NCBI RefSeq assembly: GCF_013178945.1
Contig: NZ_JABFDM010000005.1
Span: 417,342 to 481,341, forward strand
Reading direction: 5' to 3'
From: Bradyrhizobium aeschynomenes
Lineage (GTDB): Bacteria > Pseudomonadota > Alphaproteobacteria > Rhizobiales > Xanthobacteraceae
Length of the DNA stretch: 64,000 nt
Position numbers and translations under genes: made by a program. Under the pieces are notes generated by a model. The model was given only the letters and a program-made list of their open reading frames with translations, was not told where the DNA came from and did no database searches. Positions 1-7,974 of the stretch are shown in pieces. Within the stretch, counting starts at the first letter, position 1. The number at the start of each line of letters is the position of its first letter.

Positions 1-324
1 AGCAGGCGGGCCGCAGGCGTCAGCCGACGCCTGGCCTTCCCTGCGCCCTCTGCTTTCGAAGAGGGACCTGCCGGTGCATCACTCGGGCGTTATCAGCCGC
101 GAGAATGCGAATGCTTGTCTGGGAGATGTGAAGCGGAATGCTGGCGGAAAAATAGGCGTCGTCCCGGCCTTGAGCCGGAACCCATACGCTCGGCGGATGT
201 GAGGGGCAAAATGCCAATCGCCAGCGTGCCTCGAACCGCTCCCTGGGGGTATGGGTCCCCGCTTTCGCGGGGACGACAGCGGAGGGTGTCGAGGCGACGT
301 GCTCACTACTCTAAAGAATAAGGA
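1..324. other. Left edge without a supported gene
   Basis: No convincing coding frame is visible in this stretch apart from the palindromic element listed separately. Short open frames on both strands have no ribosome site and read through the repeat hairpins. Confidence 0.5.
157..277. repeat. Paired palindromic intergenic repeat element, copy 1
   Basis: Two hairpin modules face each other: GTCGTCCCGGC...GCCGG followed by AACCCATACG on the left, and GGGTATGGGTCCCCGC...GCGGGGACGAC on the right. The right module read backwards starts and ends like the left one (GTCGTCCC ... ACCCATAC). Elements of this build recur between gcvP and gcvH and near 53.2 kb with different internal bases. It sits in the first 324 bases, where I see no gene. 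Confidence 0.6.
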
Positions 325-621
325 TCAGCCGCGGGCGCCGGTGAAGGGGAAGCTGCCCATGAAGCCGATGCCCATCTCGCCGGAGATGGTGTCGCCGGTG
401 ACCTTGCCCTTGAAGTCGAGCGTCAGCGGCATCGGGCTGGTGATCGAGACCTTCCAGGCGACGTCGTCGCCATTGACGGTGCCGTCGAAGATCTCGGCGG
501 AATCGCCCTCGGCGGCCTGGGTGCCGGTCAGCGTCGAGCCGGAGCTCTTCACGCTCAACGTCGCGCTGCGCTCGCCCATCGGCGTGTTCAAGGTCAGATT
601 CCAGTTGCCGTCCACAGCCAT
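325..621 (-). CDS. Small beta-rich hypothetical protein
   Basis: This encodes 98 residues starting MAVDGNWNLTLNTPMGE. The ATG is preceded by AGGGAGA at good spacing, so I take it over an upstream in-frame start. The sequence alternates short polar and hydrophobic strands (WNLTLNTP, ATLSVKSSGSTLTG, GDDVAWKVSI, LTLDFKGKV), which suggests a small beta barrel or sandwich. It has no signal peptide and no cysteines. Proteins of this pattern are common as uncharacterised conserved proteins in Bradyrhizobium. I cannot give a function. Confidence 0.75.
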   Translation of the reverse strand: MAVDGNWNLTLNTPMGERSATLSVKSSGSTLTGTQAAEGDSAEIFDGTVNGDDVAWKVSITSPMPLTLDFKGKVTGDTISGEMGIGFMGSFPFTGARG

Positions 622-739
622 CGATCGTTCTCCCTGGCGTTGCACATCCCGGATGCCGAAGTGGCCCCGCATGGATGCATTCGCGCGCCCCTATAGCGCA
701 TCTTTGATCGTAAGCCCATTGGGCGATCGACGGCTCCGG

Positions 740-1291
740 TCAGGCTCGTGCGGCCCGGAGGCGGTTGGCGACCACGAAGCGGAACGCGATGAACTGCAGG
801 GCGAACGCTGCGACCTTGGCGCCGCCGGCGACCACGGTGATGTAGAGCACCCACAGCTTGATGTCGCCGGTCATGGCGACGGCGACCGTGCCGAGGCCGA
901 GTGCGAACATCAGCGCCGCCCAGGCATAGCCCGCGACCGTGACGTATTCCGGAATCGTCTCGGAAACGATCGGCGGCACGTAGCGCAGCATCCAGCCGCG
1001 CCTGAGCATGATCAGGCCGATGGCGAAATGGCCGATCGCGGGCTTTGCGAACATGAAGCGCGGATCGTTGGTCAGCAGCGTGACGCCGCCGAGCACGATG
1101 ACGAGGGCGACGCTGGCATAGGCCATGAAGCTGAGGCTGACGCCCTTGATGCGGGCCCAGACCACCTGGACGATGGCGACGCCGACCGCGGCGGAGGTGG
1201 CCAGCACGACGTCATCGGTGGCGATGTACAGGATGAAGAAGACGGCAGCGGAGAGAAAATCGGCAGTCAGTTTCGCAAACACGTCTTTCAC
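740..1291 (-). CDS. YciB/IspZ-like inner membrane septation protein
   Basis: This 183-residue membrane protein has about five or six hydrophobic spans and resembles the YciB/IspZ family, including a family-like loop (NDPRFMFAKPAIGHF). Family members are inner-membrane proteins linked to cell-envelope synthesis and division. It starts with GTG, with GGGAGA five bases upstream. It lies 24 bp downstream of the next gene on the same strand, so the two form an operon whose promoter region carries a TetR-type palindrome. The family call rests on overall pattern and is moderately sure. Confidence 0.65.
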   Translation of the reverse strand: MKDVFAKLTADFLSAAVFFILYIATDDVVLATSAAVGVAIVQVVWARIKGVSLSFMAYASVALVIVLGGVTLLTNDPRFMFAKPAIGHFAIGLIMLRRGWMLRYVPPIVSETIPEYVTVAGYAWAALMFALGLGTVAVAMTGDIKLWVLYITVVAGGAKVAAFALQFIAFRFVVANRLRAARA

Positions 1292-1315
1292 GCACGTCTC
1301 CCTGGAGCCAACCCG

Positions 1316-1900
1316 TCACGAATCCTGACCGGACATTGCGGCGGCAGTCTGCGCGGCGATGTCCTTCGTCTTACGATACTCAGGATACCAGCGCGTGAAA
1401 TAAAGTGCACTGTTGCGTGCAGCGAAGGCAATGGCGAGGCCGGTCCAGTAGGGCAGGCCGGGAACGTAGAGCGTCATGAGGTTACCGACGACCATTAGCA
1501 GCGCCGCCAGCGTCCAGGCGCCGGTGATGACGTAATTGGCGCGCAGAAAGCCGGGAATCGCCGCCGTTTCCGGCGGCACGTCCTCGAGCGCATATTGCAG
1601 GGTGAAGGGGGTGCGGAGCAGCATCGAGCCCAGCGACAGTGCGAAAATGCCGCAGTCGACGGCGATCCGCACTCCGGACGCGCTCAAGGTGGGATCGAAG
1701 AGCTGCAGGTAGGCGGCTACGCCGGCGAATATGATCGCCGAGCCGAGGCCCAGGATCTTGACCGACCGGCCGCGCACGACGTCCAGCCCAACCACCGCCA
1801 GGCACAGCGCGGCCGCCACCGCCAGGCTGAGCGTGGCCGAGGCCACCATCATCAGCGCAGCATAGACGCCGTAGGGCGCGAGGATGAGGAAGATCGTCAT
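1316..1900 (-). CDS. Multi-pass membrane protein of unknown function
   Basis: The 194-residue product has roughly six hydrophobic segments, beginning MTIFLILAPYGVYAALMMVA, and a charged C-terminal tail. It is the first gene of a two-gene operon with the YciB-like gene. I do not recognise the family. The promoter region (1919-1942) holds a near copy of the palindrome found in front of the carotenoid oxygenase gene, so it is probably controlled by the same TetR regulator. A role in handling a hydrophobic compound in the membrane is possible but only inferred from context. Confidence 0.7.
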   Translation of the reverse strand: MTIFLILAPYGVYAALMMVASATLSLAVAAALCLAVVGLDVVRGRSVKILGLGSAIIFAGVAAYLQLFDPTLSASGVRIAVDCGIFALSLGSMLLRTPFTLQYALEDVPPETAAIPGFLRANYVITGAWTLAALLMVVGNLMTLYVPGLPYWTGLAIAFAARNSALYFTRWYPEYRKTKDIAAQTAAAMSGQDS

Positions 1901-1918
1901 GGCGAGGTCCCGTCACGC

Positions 1919-1942
1919 TTATCTTTACATTGGAAAGATAAA
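1919..1942. promoter_or_regulatory. TetR-type operator upstream of the membrane-protein operon
   Basis: TTATCTTTAC-ATT-GGAAAGATAAA is an inverted repeat with one mismatch, centred on a 3-base spacer. It matches the perfect palindrome at 3478-3502. A second weaker site follows at 1975-1990 (TTGAC-AGT-GTAAACAT), centred 51 bp away, which copies the two-site layout of the tetR intergenic region. Confidence 0.7.
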
Positions 1943-2050
1943 TACGGCCCGCTGCGGCGCGGGTCAAGGCGAACTTGACAGTGTAAACATATCGTGAGGC
2001 GAGAGGTTAGCGTCGTGTTGTCAATGGCTTGGTATTCAGAGGCTCGGATT

Positions 2051-3463
2051 TCAGGCGCTGACCCAGTTGCCGTGGAAGCCGTCCGGCACGCGGTGGCCGA
2101 GATGAACCAGCGCCACCGGTCCGCTGCCGATGTCGGTGGCGTTGAACACGGCGAGGTCGGATGTGTTGGTCGCGGCACGCCAGACCACGGTCAGCAGCCA
2201 GCCGTCGCCTTCGGCCGCGCCCGCGCTGCGCGGCACGAACACCGGCTCGGACAGGCTGTCGCCGTCCGGCAGAAGATGGGTCGCGCGCCGCGTGCCGGCG
2301 CCATCGACATGAGCGAGGCCGGAGAGTGCGCCGAACAGCGGGCCGTCCGGATTGGCGCAGGCGTACCAGCCATGATGGCTGGCAAGGCCGGCGCGGCGGT
2401 CGTCGACGCGGGGGAATTCGCCGGTGAGGTCGTCGAGATACATCTGCGTGAAGCGGTCGCTGTTGCCGGCGAGGTCGAAGCTCCAGCGGCACAGCCGCGC
2501 GCGCGACTTCCGCGGATCGGTCGGCCGACCGTCGGGGTGCGGAAACAACGGCGGCTCGTCGAACTGCATGACGTCGGCAATGATGCGGCTGCCGTCGTCC
2601 CAGGCGTTCATGATGTGGAAGACGTAGCAGGCGTCACCGCGAAACCAGACGATGTCCTTGATGTCGCCGCTCCGCTTCATCACACCGACGAAGGCGCCCT
2701 TGTCGGGCTCCCACGCATACGGCGGCTTGCCCGACATTGCGCGTTCCATGCTGCCGGTGAGCGGGAGGATCGGAAACAGGACGTGGTTGGCGGTGACGAT
2801 GAAGTCATGCACCATGCTGGCATAGGGCGCCTCGAACCGATTGAAGCGCGTCAATTGGCCGGCGGCATCGATGGTGCCGTAGGTGAGCGCGGGCGTCAGC
2901 GGTCCGGCCGCGTTATAGCCGAAGAACAGCAACTCGCCGGTGACCGGGTCGGTCTTTGGATGCGCGGTGAAGGCCCCGCGCAGGCGGCCGCCGAAATCCT
3001 GATAGCCTGTCGTCGCCAGCGTGCCGGGCTCGATCTCGGTCGGCAGATGCGCCTCCTCCAGCGCGAGCAGCTTCCCCGCATGGGCGATGATGTTGGTGTT
3101 GGCGACGCCGCCATCGCTGACGTCGCTCGGCGCGTCCGGCAGCTTGCGGCCGAAGCCGCCGAACAGCGCGCGTCCCGCGCGGCGCTCGGCCTCGAATTTC
3201 GGCGTGCGGATCCAGCGGTTGCGATAGGAGGCGCGGCCGTTTTCGAGATGGAAGGCGTGCAGCATGCCGTCGCCGACGAACCAGTGCGAGCCGGGCGAGT
3301 CGAACTGCGGATTGGGACCGTTGCGATAGAGCGTGCCGTTGAGCTCGCGCGGCAGCTCGCCGGTGACCTTCAGGAACGGGGCATCACATTCGAACGGGAT
3401 CGGCGCGAGATTGTTGCGCCTGGTCCAGTTGTGCTGGTCACTCGTCTGGAGAGTTTCGCTCAC
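2051..3463 (-). CDS. Carotenoid cleavage oxygenase (RPE65/lignostilbene dioxygenase family)
   Basis: The 470-residue protein belongs to the iron-dependent carotenoid oxygenase family, whose members cleave double bonds of carotenoids, apocarotenoids or stilbenes. Family marks include GTLYRNGPNPQFD near the N-terminus, the HWFVGDGMLHAFHLENG strand, TAHPKTDPVTGEL, and the His-containing blocks MVHDFIVT and VFHIMNAWDD that would help hold Fe(II). The C-terminus ends in FHGNWVSA, with the expected last iron-binding His. The length is normal. It starts with GTG, with GGAGG seven bases upstream. It is divergent from a TetR gene, with a perfect palindrome between them. Carotenoid substrates are plausible in a pigmented Bradyrhizobium, but the true substrate cannot be told. 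Confidence 0.9.
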   Translation of the reverse strand: MSETLQTSDQHNWTRRNNLAPIPFECDAPFLKVTGELPRELNGTLYRNGPNPQFDSPGSHWFVGDGMLHAFHLENGRASYRNRWIRTPKFEAERRAGRALFGGFGRKLPDAPSDVSDGGVANTNIIAHAGKLLALEEAHLPTEIEPGTLATTGYQDFGGRLRGAFTAHPKTDPVTGELLFFGYNAAGPLTPALTYGTIDAAGQLTRFNRFEAPYASMVHDFIVTANHVLFPILPLTGSMERAMSGKPPYAWEPDKGAFVGVMKRSGDIKDIVWFRGDACYVFHIMNAWDDGSRIIADVMQFDEPPLFPHPDGRPTDPRKSRARLCRWSFDLAGNSDRFTQMYLDDLTGEFPRVDDRRAGLASHHGWYACANPDGPLFGALSGLAHVDGAGTRRATHLLPDGDSLSEPVFVPRSAGAAEGDGWLLTVVWRAATNTSDLAVFNATDIGSGPVALVHLGHRVPDGFHGNWVSA

Positions 3464-3477
3464 GACCGTTCCTCCAC

Positions 3478-3502
3478 TTTATCTTTACGTTGTAAAGATA
3501 AA
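3478..3502. promoter_or_regulatory. Perfect palindromic TetR operator between tetR and the oxygenase gene
   Basis: TTTATCTTTAC-GTT-GTAAAGATAAA is a perfect 11-bp inverted repeat with a 3-base spacer, 15 bp before the GTG of the oxygenase gene. A degenerate second copy (ATCTTTAC-GGT-GTCAAAAT) is at 3535-3553, 20 bp before tetR. The positions suggest repression of both divergent genes. Confidence 0.8.
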
Positions 3503-3572
3503 CCTAGCGGTCGCGCAGGCGATGGTCAAGGCAAATCTTTACGGTGTCAAAATTGCTTGTATAAGGAGACTC

Positions 3573-4283
3573 ATGACGAGCAAGACGGAACAGGTTCGGG
3601 CCCGGCCCCGCCGCACGCCTGCGCCAGCGGCACGCCTGGCGCGGCGACGTACCGGCGCAGCGGAGGCGGCGCCCTATCACCACGGTGCGCTACGCGATGC
3701 GCTGCTGCAAGCCGCCGAGCGCGTGCTGGAGCGGGACGGCCTCGCGGGCCTCACCTTGCGCGCGGTGGCGCGCGAGGCGGGCGTCTCGCATGCAGCGCCG
3801 ACGCATCATTTCAAGGATCTCACCGGGCTCGTCAGCGAGCTCGCCGCGATCGGCTTCACGCGCTTCAACGCGGCGATGAAGGCCGCGGGAGAATCGCCGG
3901 GCACCCCGATCGAGCGCGCGATGGCCCGGGCGCATGCCTATGTCGCTTACGCGCAGGCCAATCCCGGCATGTACGGGCTGATGTTCCGCACCGAGCGCCT
4001 CGACTATTCACGCCCGTCGCTGCACGCCGCCGCCGAGGCCTCTTTTGCCGGTCTGGCGGGCTCGGTGGCGGCGCGCGAAGGCCTTGTCGGCGACGAGGAG
4101 CTGTCGCTGGATCAGGCCGCGGCGATCGCGCGCGCGTGGTCGCTGGTGCATGGCTATACGATGCTGCTGCTCGAAGGCCGGCTCGCCGACATTCTGCGCC
4201 GCTCGCCCGCGGGCACCACGGCCGAATCGCTGCTGGATGCGATGCTGCGCGCGACCGTGCCGAGGCTGCCGCCGGGGGCGTAG
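3573..4283 (+). CDS. TetR/AcrR family transcriptional regulator
   Basis: The 236-residue protein has a basic N-terminal leader followed by a TetR helix-turn-helix (YHHGALRDALLQAAERVL ... LTLRAVAREAGVSHAAPTHHF, about residues 32-75) and a C-terminal ligand domain of the TetR_C_33/WHG type. I chose the ATG after AAGGAGAC rather than earlier in-frame codons, because the earlier codons would cover the operator. It is divergent from the carotenoid oxygenase gene and probably represses it, itself and the operon ending at 740. The ligand may be a carotenoid breakdown product; this is inference. Confidence 0.9.
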   Translation: MTSKTEQVRARPRRTPAPAARLARRRTGAAEAAPYHHGALRDALLQAAERVLERDGLAGLTLRAVAREAGVSHAAPTHHFKDLTGLVSELAAIGFTRFNAAMKAAGESPGTPIERAMARAHAYVAYAQANPGMYGLMFRTERLDYSRPSLHAAAEASFAGLAGSVAAREGLVGDEELSLDQAAAIARAWSLVHGYTMLLLEGRLADILRRSPAGTTAESLLDAMLRATVPRLPPGA

Positions 4284-4328
4284 TTCGACGCAGCGGAAAC
4301 CTGGTCGGGGATCATGCGTTGATGACGC

Positions 4329-4979
4329 ATGGCACGATCACCACGCGCTCCCTGGAGCAAGGCCAATCCGCGCAAGCGCGCCGGCAAGGCCTCCAAGCCT
4401 CTCACCCCGGCACAAAAGGCGACGGCCAAGGCGCGCGCCCGCCGGGCGGGACGGCGCTATCCCAACCTCGTCGACAACATGCGCGTTGCGGCCAAGAAGG
4501 CCGCCAAGACCAAGACCAGCGGTCGCAAGCGGACGGCGAAGTCCAAGACCACGCCGCGCGCCGCCCCCTCTGCAAAGAAGCGACCGGCCAAGCGCGGCGC
4601 GGCTCGCTCTCGGAAGACGACAACCCAAGCGCCGGAGAAGGATCCGCGCGGCGGCCTCACCGCGGCGGGGCGCCGGGCGTTTGCCGAACGCGACGGCGCG
4701 CATTTGAAGCCGGGCGTCACCAAGAAGGTGTCGGAGATGACGCCGCTGGAGATGCGCCGCAAGGGCAGCTGGGCGGTGCGGTTCTACGGACGCAAGCGGT
4801 TGCCGCCGCTCGTCGACGCGAAAGGGCGTCCCACGCGGCTGGCGCTCTCGGCGCATGCCTGGGGCGAGCCGGTGCCGCGCACCGTGGCAGCTGCGCGCCG
4901 GATTGCTGCGAAAGGCGAGCGGCTGCTCGCACGCTATCATCGCATCAAGGACCGGGATGCCGGAGGCAGAAGAGGCTAG
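4329..4979 (+). CDS. DUF6321-like protein with a histone-like basic N-terminal half
   Basis: The 216-residue protein has two parts. Residues 1 to about 105 are very rich in Lys, Arg and Ala (AKKAAKTKTSGRKRTAKSK and similar), as in histone H1 tails. Residues 106-205 form a conserved module containing GGLTAAGRRAF, MTPLEMRRKGSWAVRFYGRK and a C-terminal helix with AWGEPVPRTVAAARRIA, which I take to be DUF6321. The basic half should bind nucleic acid. Its stop codon shares two bases with the convergent gene's stop. A SET-domain methyltransferase with a similar tail starts about 750 bp downstream. DUF6321 has no known function that I can cite. Confidence 0.85.
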   Translation: MARSPRAPWSKANPRKRAGKASKPLTPAQKATAKARARRAGRRYPNLVDNMRVAAKKAAKTKTSGRKRTAKSKTTPRAAPSAKKRPAKRGAARSRKTTTQAPEKDPRGGLTAAGRRAFAERDGAHLKPGVTKKVSEMTPLEMRRKGSWAVRFYGRKRLPPLVDAKGRPTRLALSAHAWGEPVPRTVAAARRIAAKGERLLARYHRIKDRDAGGRRG

Positions 4980-5590
4980 GGCGCTGGCAGAGCCAGATCG
5001 ATCACGCGGCCGCGCGGGCCCATGATCTTCACCTTGTCCTTGCCGCAGGCAAAGCCCCGCGCCGCCTCGTCAGCGGCCTGCCGTGCCAGTTCGTTGGCGT
5101 TGGTGCCGGCGGCATCGACATAAGCGACGTGGCACACCGGCCCCGGCGGCAGCCGCGTCACCACCAGCATCGGCTTGTCCTTCGGCCCCTTCCTGCCCTG
5201 GTCGTCATTGTCGGCGATCTGCCAGCGCTGGATGATCGCGAACGGTTTGCCGTCGGCCATGCGCCATTCGACGATGGGACCGGCGGAGTTGAACGGACCG
5301 AACCAGGTCTGGGCTGCGGGCTCCTTCGCGGCGGTGCGGATGTTGCGGCCCACCGACACCGTCTGACGAAGATCGCCTTCATTCACGAGCAGGATCAGGC
5401 CGTCTCTGCCGGGGCAGGTTTGCGTAGAGCTGTCGCCCTCCGGCTTGCCGATGGTGCGGCAGTCCTTGGCGGCCGCCGACGTGTAGGCGCTGGCGATGGT
5501 CTCTGCAGCCGCCCGGCTGATCCACGGGATCAAGAGCACGAGCGCGACACTGATTCGCGAGACTGCGCCATTGATGAAGGATTTGGGCAT
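4976..5590 (-). CDS. Exported hypothetical protein
   Basis: The 204-residue protein starts MPKSFINGAVSRISVALVLL, a clear Sec signal peptide with likely cleavage after AAA near residue 29. The mature part has paired cysteines (KDCRTI, STQTCPG, GPVCHVAYVD, FACGKDK), consistent with disulphides in the periplasm. I recognise a pattern seen in other alphaproteobacterial periplasmic proteins of unknown function (FGPFNSAGPIVEWRMADGKP, IQRWQIADND) but no named domain. It is convergent with the DUF6321-like gene and divergent from the SET gene. Confidence 0.8.
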   Translation of the reverse strand: MPKSFINGAVSRISVALVLLIPWISRAAAETIASAYTSAAAKDCRTIGKPEGDSSTQTCPGRDGLILLVNEGDLRQTVSVGRNIRTAAKEPAAQTWFGPFNSAGPIVEWRMADGKPFAIIQRWQIADNDDQGRKGPKDKPMLVVTRLPPGPVCHVAYVDAAGTNANELARQAADEAARGFACGKDKVKIMGPRGRVIDLALPAP

Positions 5591-5735
5591 GCAAGTGCGC
5601 CTGATATCCGGAACTCGTCCCGCGCAGGACGCTGCAAGCTGGGGACGGCGCGAAACGGCAGCGGGAAACACCTGACAGCGTGGCGAAATTATCCTAGAAC
5701 GGCGGCCTCGCAAGGTCCATCTCTTCTCATCACTC

Positions 5736-6446
5736 ATGCCTGTCATCCCAAAGACCAAACCCTATCGCGTCGGCCGCTCCAAGACGGGGCTCGGCCTGTT
5801 CGCCACGCAGCCGATCAAGAAGGGCACCAAGATCATCCGCTATTTCGGGCCGCTGCTGGATTCGAAGAAGGCGGAGGACGACGCGATCGAGAACAAATAT
5901 CTGTTCGAGCTCGACAAGCGCTGGACCATCGACGGCTCGATCCGCGAGAACGTCGCCCGCTACATCAATCATTCCTGCAAGCCGAACGCCGAATCCGACG
6001 TCAAGCCGCGCAAGAAGAAGATCGTCATCCGCGCCATCAAGAACATCGCGCCGGGCGACGAGATCAACTACGATTACGGCACGGACTACTTCAAAGCCTA
6101 TCTGAAGCCGATCGGATGCAAATGCGATGCCTGCGAGAAGAAGCGGGCGAAGAAGAAGGCGGAAGAGCGCGCCGAGCGGGCACGGGTGAAGGCCAAGGAG
6201 AACGCAAAGGACGCGCGCAAGGCCGAGAAGAAGGCGAACAAGAAGACCGACGAGCTCGCCAAGGAGACGGCGAAGGACAAGGCCAAGCAGCGCGCCAAGG
6301 CCAAGGCCAAGTCTACGTCCAAGTCCAGCGCCTCCGCGAAATCAGATCGTGCCGCGGCCAAGAGCCGCCGGCCTGCGGTCGGCAAGCGGGTCAAGACCAA
6401 GTCCAGTCCGGCCAAGACGCTGACGAGCCGCGCCAAGGCGGCTTGA
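5736..6446 (+). CDS. SET-domain protein-lysine methyltransferase with histone-H1-like tail
   Basis: The 236-residue protein has a SET domain in residues 5-120: GRSKTGLGLFA for SAM binding, NHSCKPN at 78-84, and GDEINYDYG at 107-115 with the catalytic Tyr region. A post-SET zinc cysteine cluster (C128, C130, C133) follows. Residues 137-236 are almost entirely Lys, Ala, Arg and Glu, as in H1 or bacterial histone-like tails. SET enzymes transfer methyl groups from SAM to protein lysines. The tail may bind DNA, be self-methylated, or mimic the target. A Lys-rich DUF6321-like protein lies nearby and is a candidate substrate by inference only. Confidence 0.9.
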   Translation: MPVIPKTKPYRVGRSKTGLGLFATQPIKKGTKIIRYFGPLLDSKKAEDDAIENKYLFELDKRWTIDGSIRENVARYINHSCKPNAESDVKPRKKKIVIRAIKNIAPGDEINYDYGTDYFKAYLKPIGCKCDACEKKRAKKKAEERAERARVKAKENAKDARKAEKKANKKTDELAKETAKDKAKQRAKAKAKSTSKSSASAKSDRAAAKSRRPAVGKRVKTKSSPAKTLTSRAKAA

Positions 6447-6472
6447 TCCGGCCCGCCTGCGGCGGTCGTCCG

Positions 6473-7090
6473 TCAGGGCTGTTTGGCAAAGGCCAGTGTC
6501 GTCCAGCTCACCCCCGCGGCCTGGTTATCGACGCGGGACGAAGGGCCGTGGCGGTTCAGCTCGAGCCGCAGGCCGAGCTGCCGCGCCGGCGCGATGATCG
6601 TCTCGGGATCGATCTCGAACATCCGGCGGCCTGGCGGGACCGGCCCATGCCGCAACGTCATGATGAGCTTGCCACCGGGCGCGACGCCGGCCGCGATGTT
6701 GGGAAGCGCGCGTTGCCGCTGCGCTTCGTCGAGATGCATGAGGACGGCGGTTATCATCACGAGGTCGAACGCTTCGTCACGCATCGCCAGCGCGGCGAGC
6801 TCTGGAAGGCTGTCATCGATCCAGGTGATGGCGGCGGAGGCATGAATCTGCATCGCGCGGAGGCGCAGTGCAGCTGTCGGCTCGACGGCGACCACCTGAT
6901 GTCCGAGGCTGGCGAACCACGCCGCATCGCGCCCGGTACCGGCGCCGATGTCCAGCACGCGAGCGGGCGCTTTGGGCAGCAGGTGAAGCACGGCCGCATG
7001 GACCTGTTCCGGCGGGATGCTCTCGTAACGCACGAACAGCGTGTCGGCCTCGGCGGCGTAGCCCTCCGTTCCGCTGACATGCGGCTGCAT
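6473..7090 (-). CDS. Class I SAM-dependent methyltransferase
   Basis: The 205-residue protein has the Rossmann SAM site VLDIGAGTGRDAAWFASLG (about residues 40-58), the acidic loop VVAVEPT and the motif FDLVMITAVLMHLDEA typical of ubiE/tehB-like methyltransferases. The ATG with GGGAGA upstream is preferred to an earlier one. It is the last of three genes on the minus strand downstream of two small membrane-protein genes, 126 bp apart, so it may be cotranscribed. The substrate is unknown. Confidence 0.85.
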   Translation of the reverse strand: MQPHVSGTEGYAAEADTLFVRYESIPPEQVHAAVLHLLPKAPARVLDIGAGTGRDAAWFASLGHQVVAVEPTAALRLRAMQIHASAAITWIDDSLPELAALAMRDEAFDLVMITAVLMHLDEAQRQRALPNIAAGVAPGGKLIMTLRHGPVPPGRRMFEIDPETIIAPARQLGLRLELNRHGPSSRVDNQAAGVSWTTLAFAKQP

Positions 7091-7216
7091 CGGTGTGATC
7101 TCCCGTCGGCACGCGACTATGCCGGAGGTGCGCGCGCGATGCATGCCCTCGTTTCAGTTCGGATGCGAGCGCCCGTCCGTCCGATCTCGACGGACGGCGC
7201 CCGCCTTCAGGCGGCG

Positions 7217-7615
7217 TCAGGCCGTGACGGCACGGGAACTGCGGCGCAGCCCCATATATTGCAACTCGGCGAACACGCCGGTGCCGACCGCCTGCGCCGC
7301 AACGAAGATCTCTCCCAGCACATTGGGCGTGACGGAGCCGGAGAACAACAGTGCGATGCTGCCGACCGTCCACGCGGCATTGCCGGCGATCACGAGCATG
7401 ACCAGCGGCTTCGGCGCCAGTTGTCGCGATCCCAGCCAGCCGACGAAGGCGGCATAGACGATCAGGAACATCCCGGTCTCGCGCAGCAGCGCGTCGGGGA
7501 GTTGCAGCCGTGCCGCGAGCGGCGATGCGGCGAAGGTGAGCGCAAGGCCTGCGACGCCGCTGAACACGGCATCGGCGATCAGGGCGCGGCGGAGCAGGGC
7601 GGACGAGGTGATCAT
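7217..7615 (-). CDS. Four-helix small membrane protein
   Basis: The 132-residue protein has four hydrophobic spans, roughly at residues 10-30, 48-65, 72-92 and 100-118. It starts MITSSALLRRALIADAVFSG behind a GGAG site. Proteins of this look are annotated as integral membrane proteins in many rhizobia without a function. It follows a 74-residue gene after 33 bp and lies divergent from an MmyB-like XRE regulator, which probably controls it. Confidence 0.75.
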   Translation of the reverse strand: MITSSALLRRALIADAVFSGVAGLALTFAASPLAARLQLPDALLRETGMFLIVYAAFVGWLGSRQLAPKPLVMLVIAGNAAWTVGSIALLFSGSVTPNVLGEIFVAAQAVGTGVFAELQYMGLRRSSRAVTA

Positions 7616-7648
7616 GTCGGGTCTCCTTCGGTTGGGGTGAGGTTGGCT

Positions 7649-7873
7649 TCAGCGGAACCAGGCGAGGAGTTGACGTCGCAGGCGCGCCGGGCACAGCGAG
7701 CGTGCGGCCCGGAGCTCCATTTCATAGACCTGCGCGAAGACGAGGCTGCCCGTGGCGTGCAGCAGCGGCTCCGGCAGGTTGAGCGAGCGCGCCAGCAGCG
7801 AGGTTGCAAGCCCGGCCATCCAGCGGCTGACGGCTGCAAGTGGAGTAGTTGTCGGTGTCTGCGGCCTGCTCAT
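7649..7873 (-). CDS. Small protein, first gene of an XRE-divergent operon
   Basis: This encodes 74 residues starting MSRPQTPTTTPLAAVSR. A second ATG two codons upstream overlaps the AGGAG site with no spacing, so the downstream ATG (six bases from AGGAG) is the better start. The middle has an amphipathic or weakly hydrophobic stretch (MAGLATSLLARSLNLPEPLL), and the C-terminus is rich in Arg. No family is recognised. Confidence 0.6.
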   Translation of the reverse strand: MSRPQTPTTTPLAAVSRWMAGLATSLLARSLNLPEPLLHATGSLVFAQVYEMELRAARSLCPARLRRQLLAWFR

Positions 7874-7931
7874 GGTCATCTCCTGTGGTGACGACGATGG
7901 TCGGCAACGGGAGGCATTTCGATTACCTCGC

Positions 7932-7952
7932 ACGTCATGGTGGCGCTGACGT
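7932..7952. promoter_or_regulatory. Inverted repeat in the XRE divergent promoter
   Basis: ACGTCA and TGACGT form a perfect 6-bp inverted repeat with a 9-base spacer between the divergent XRE and small-protein genes. It is a reasonable operator candidate for the XRE protein. Confidence 0.4.
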
Positions 7953-7974
7953 CTGCGTGATAGGTCTTCCGCTC

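Noticed and set aside
1994..7891. Open plus-strand frame of 1965 codons
   Set aside because: It lies mainly opposite well-supported genes, has no domain and is rich in Arg, Ala and Gly. It is an effect of strong GC bias at third positions.
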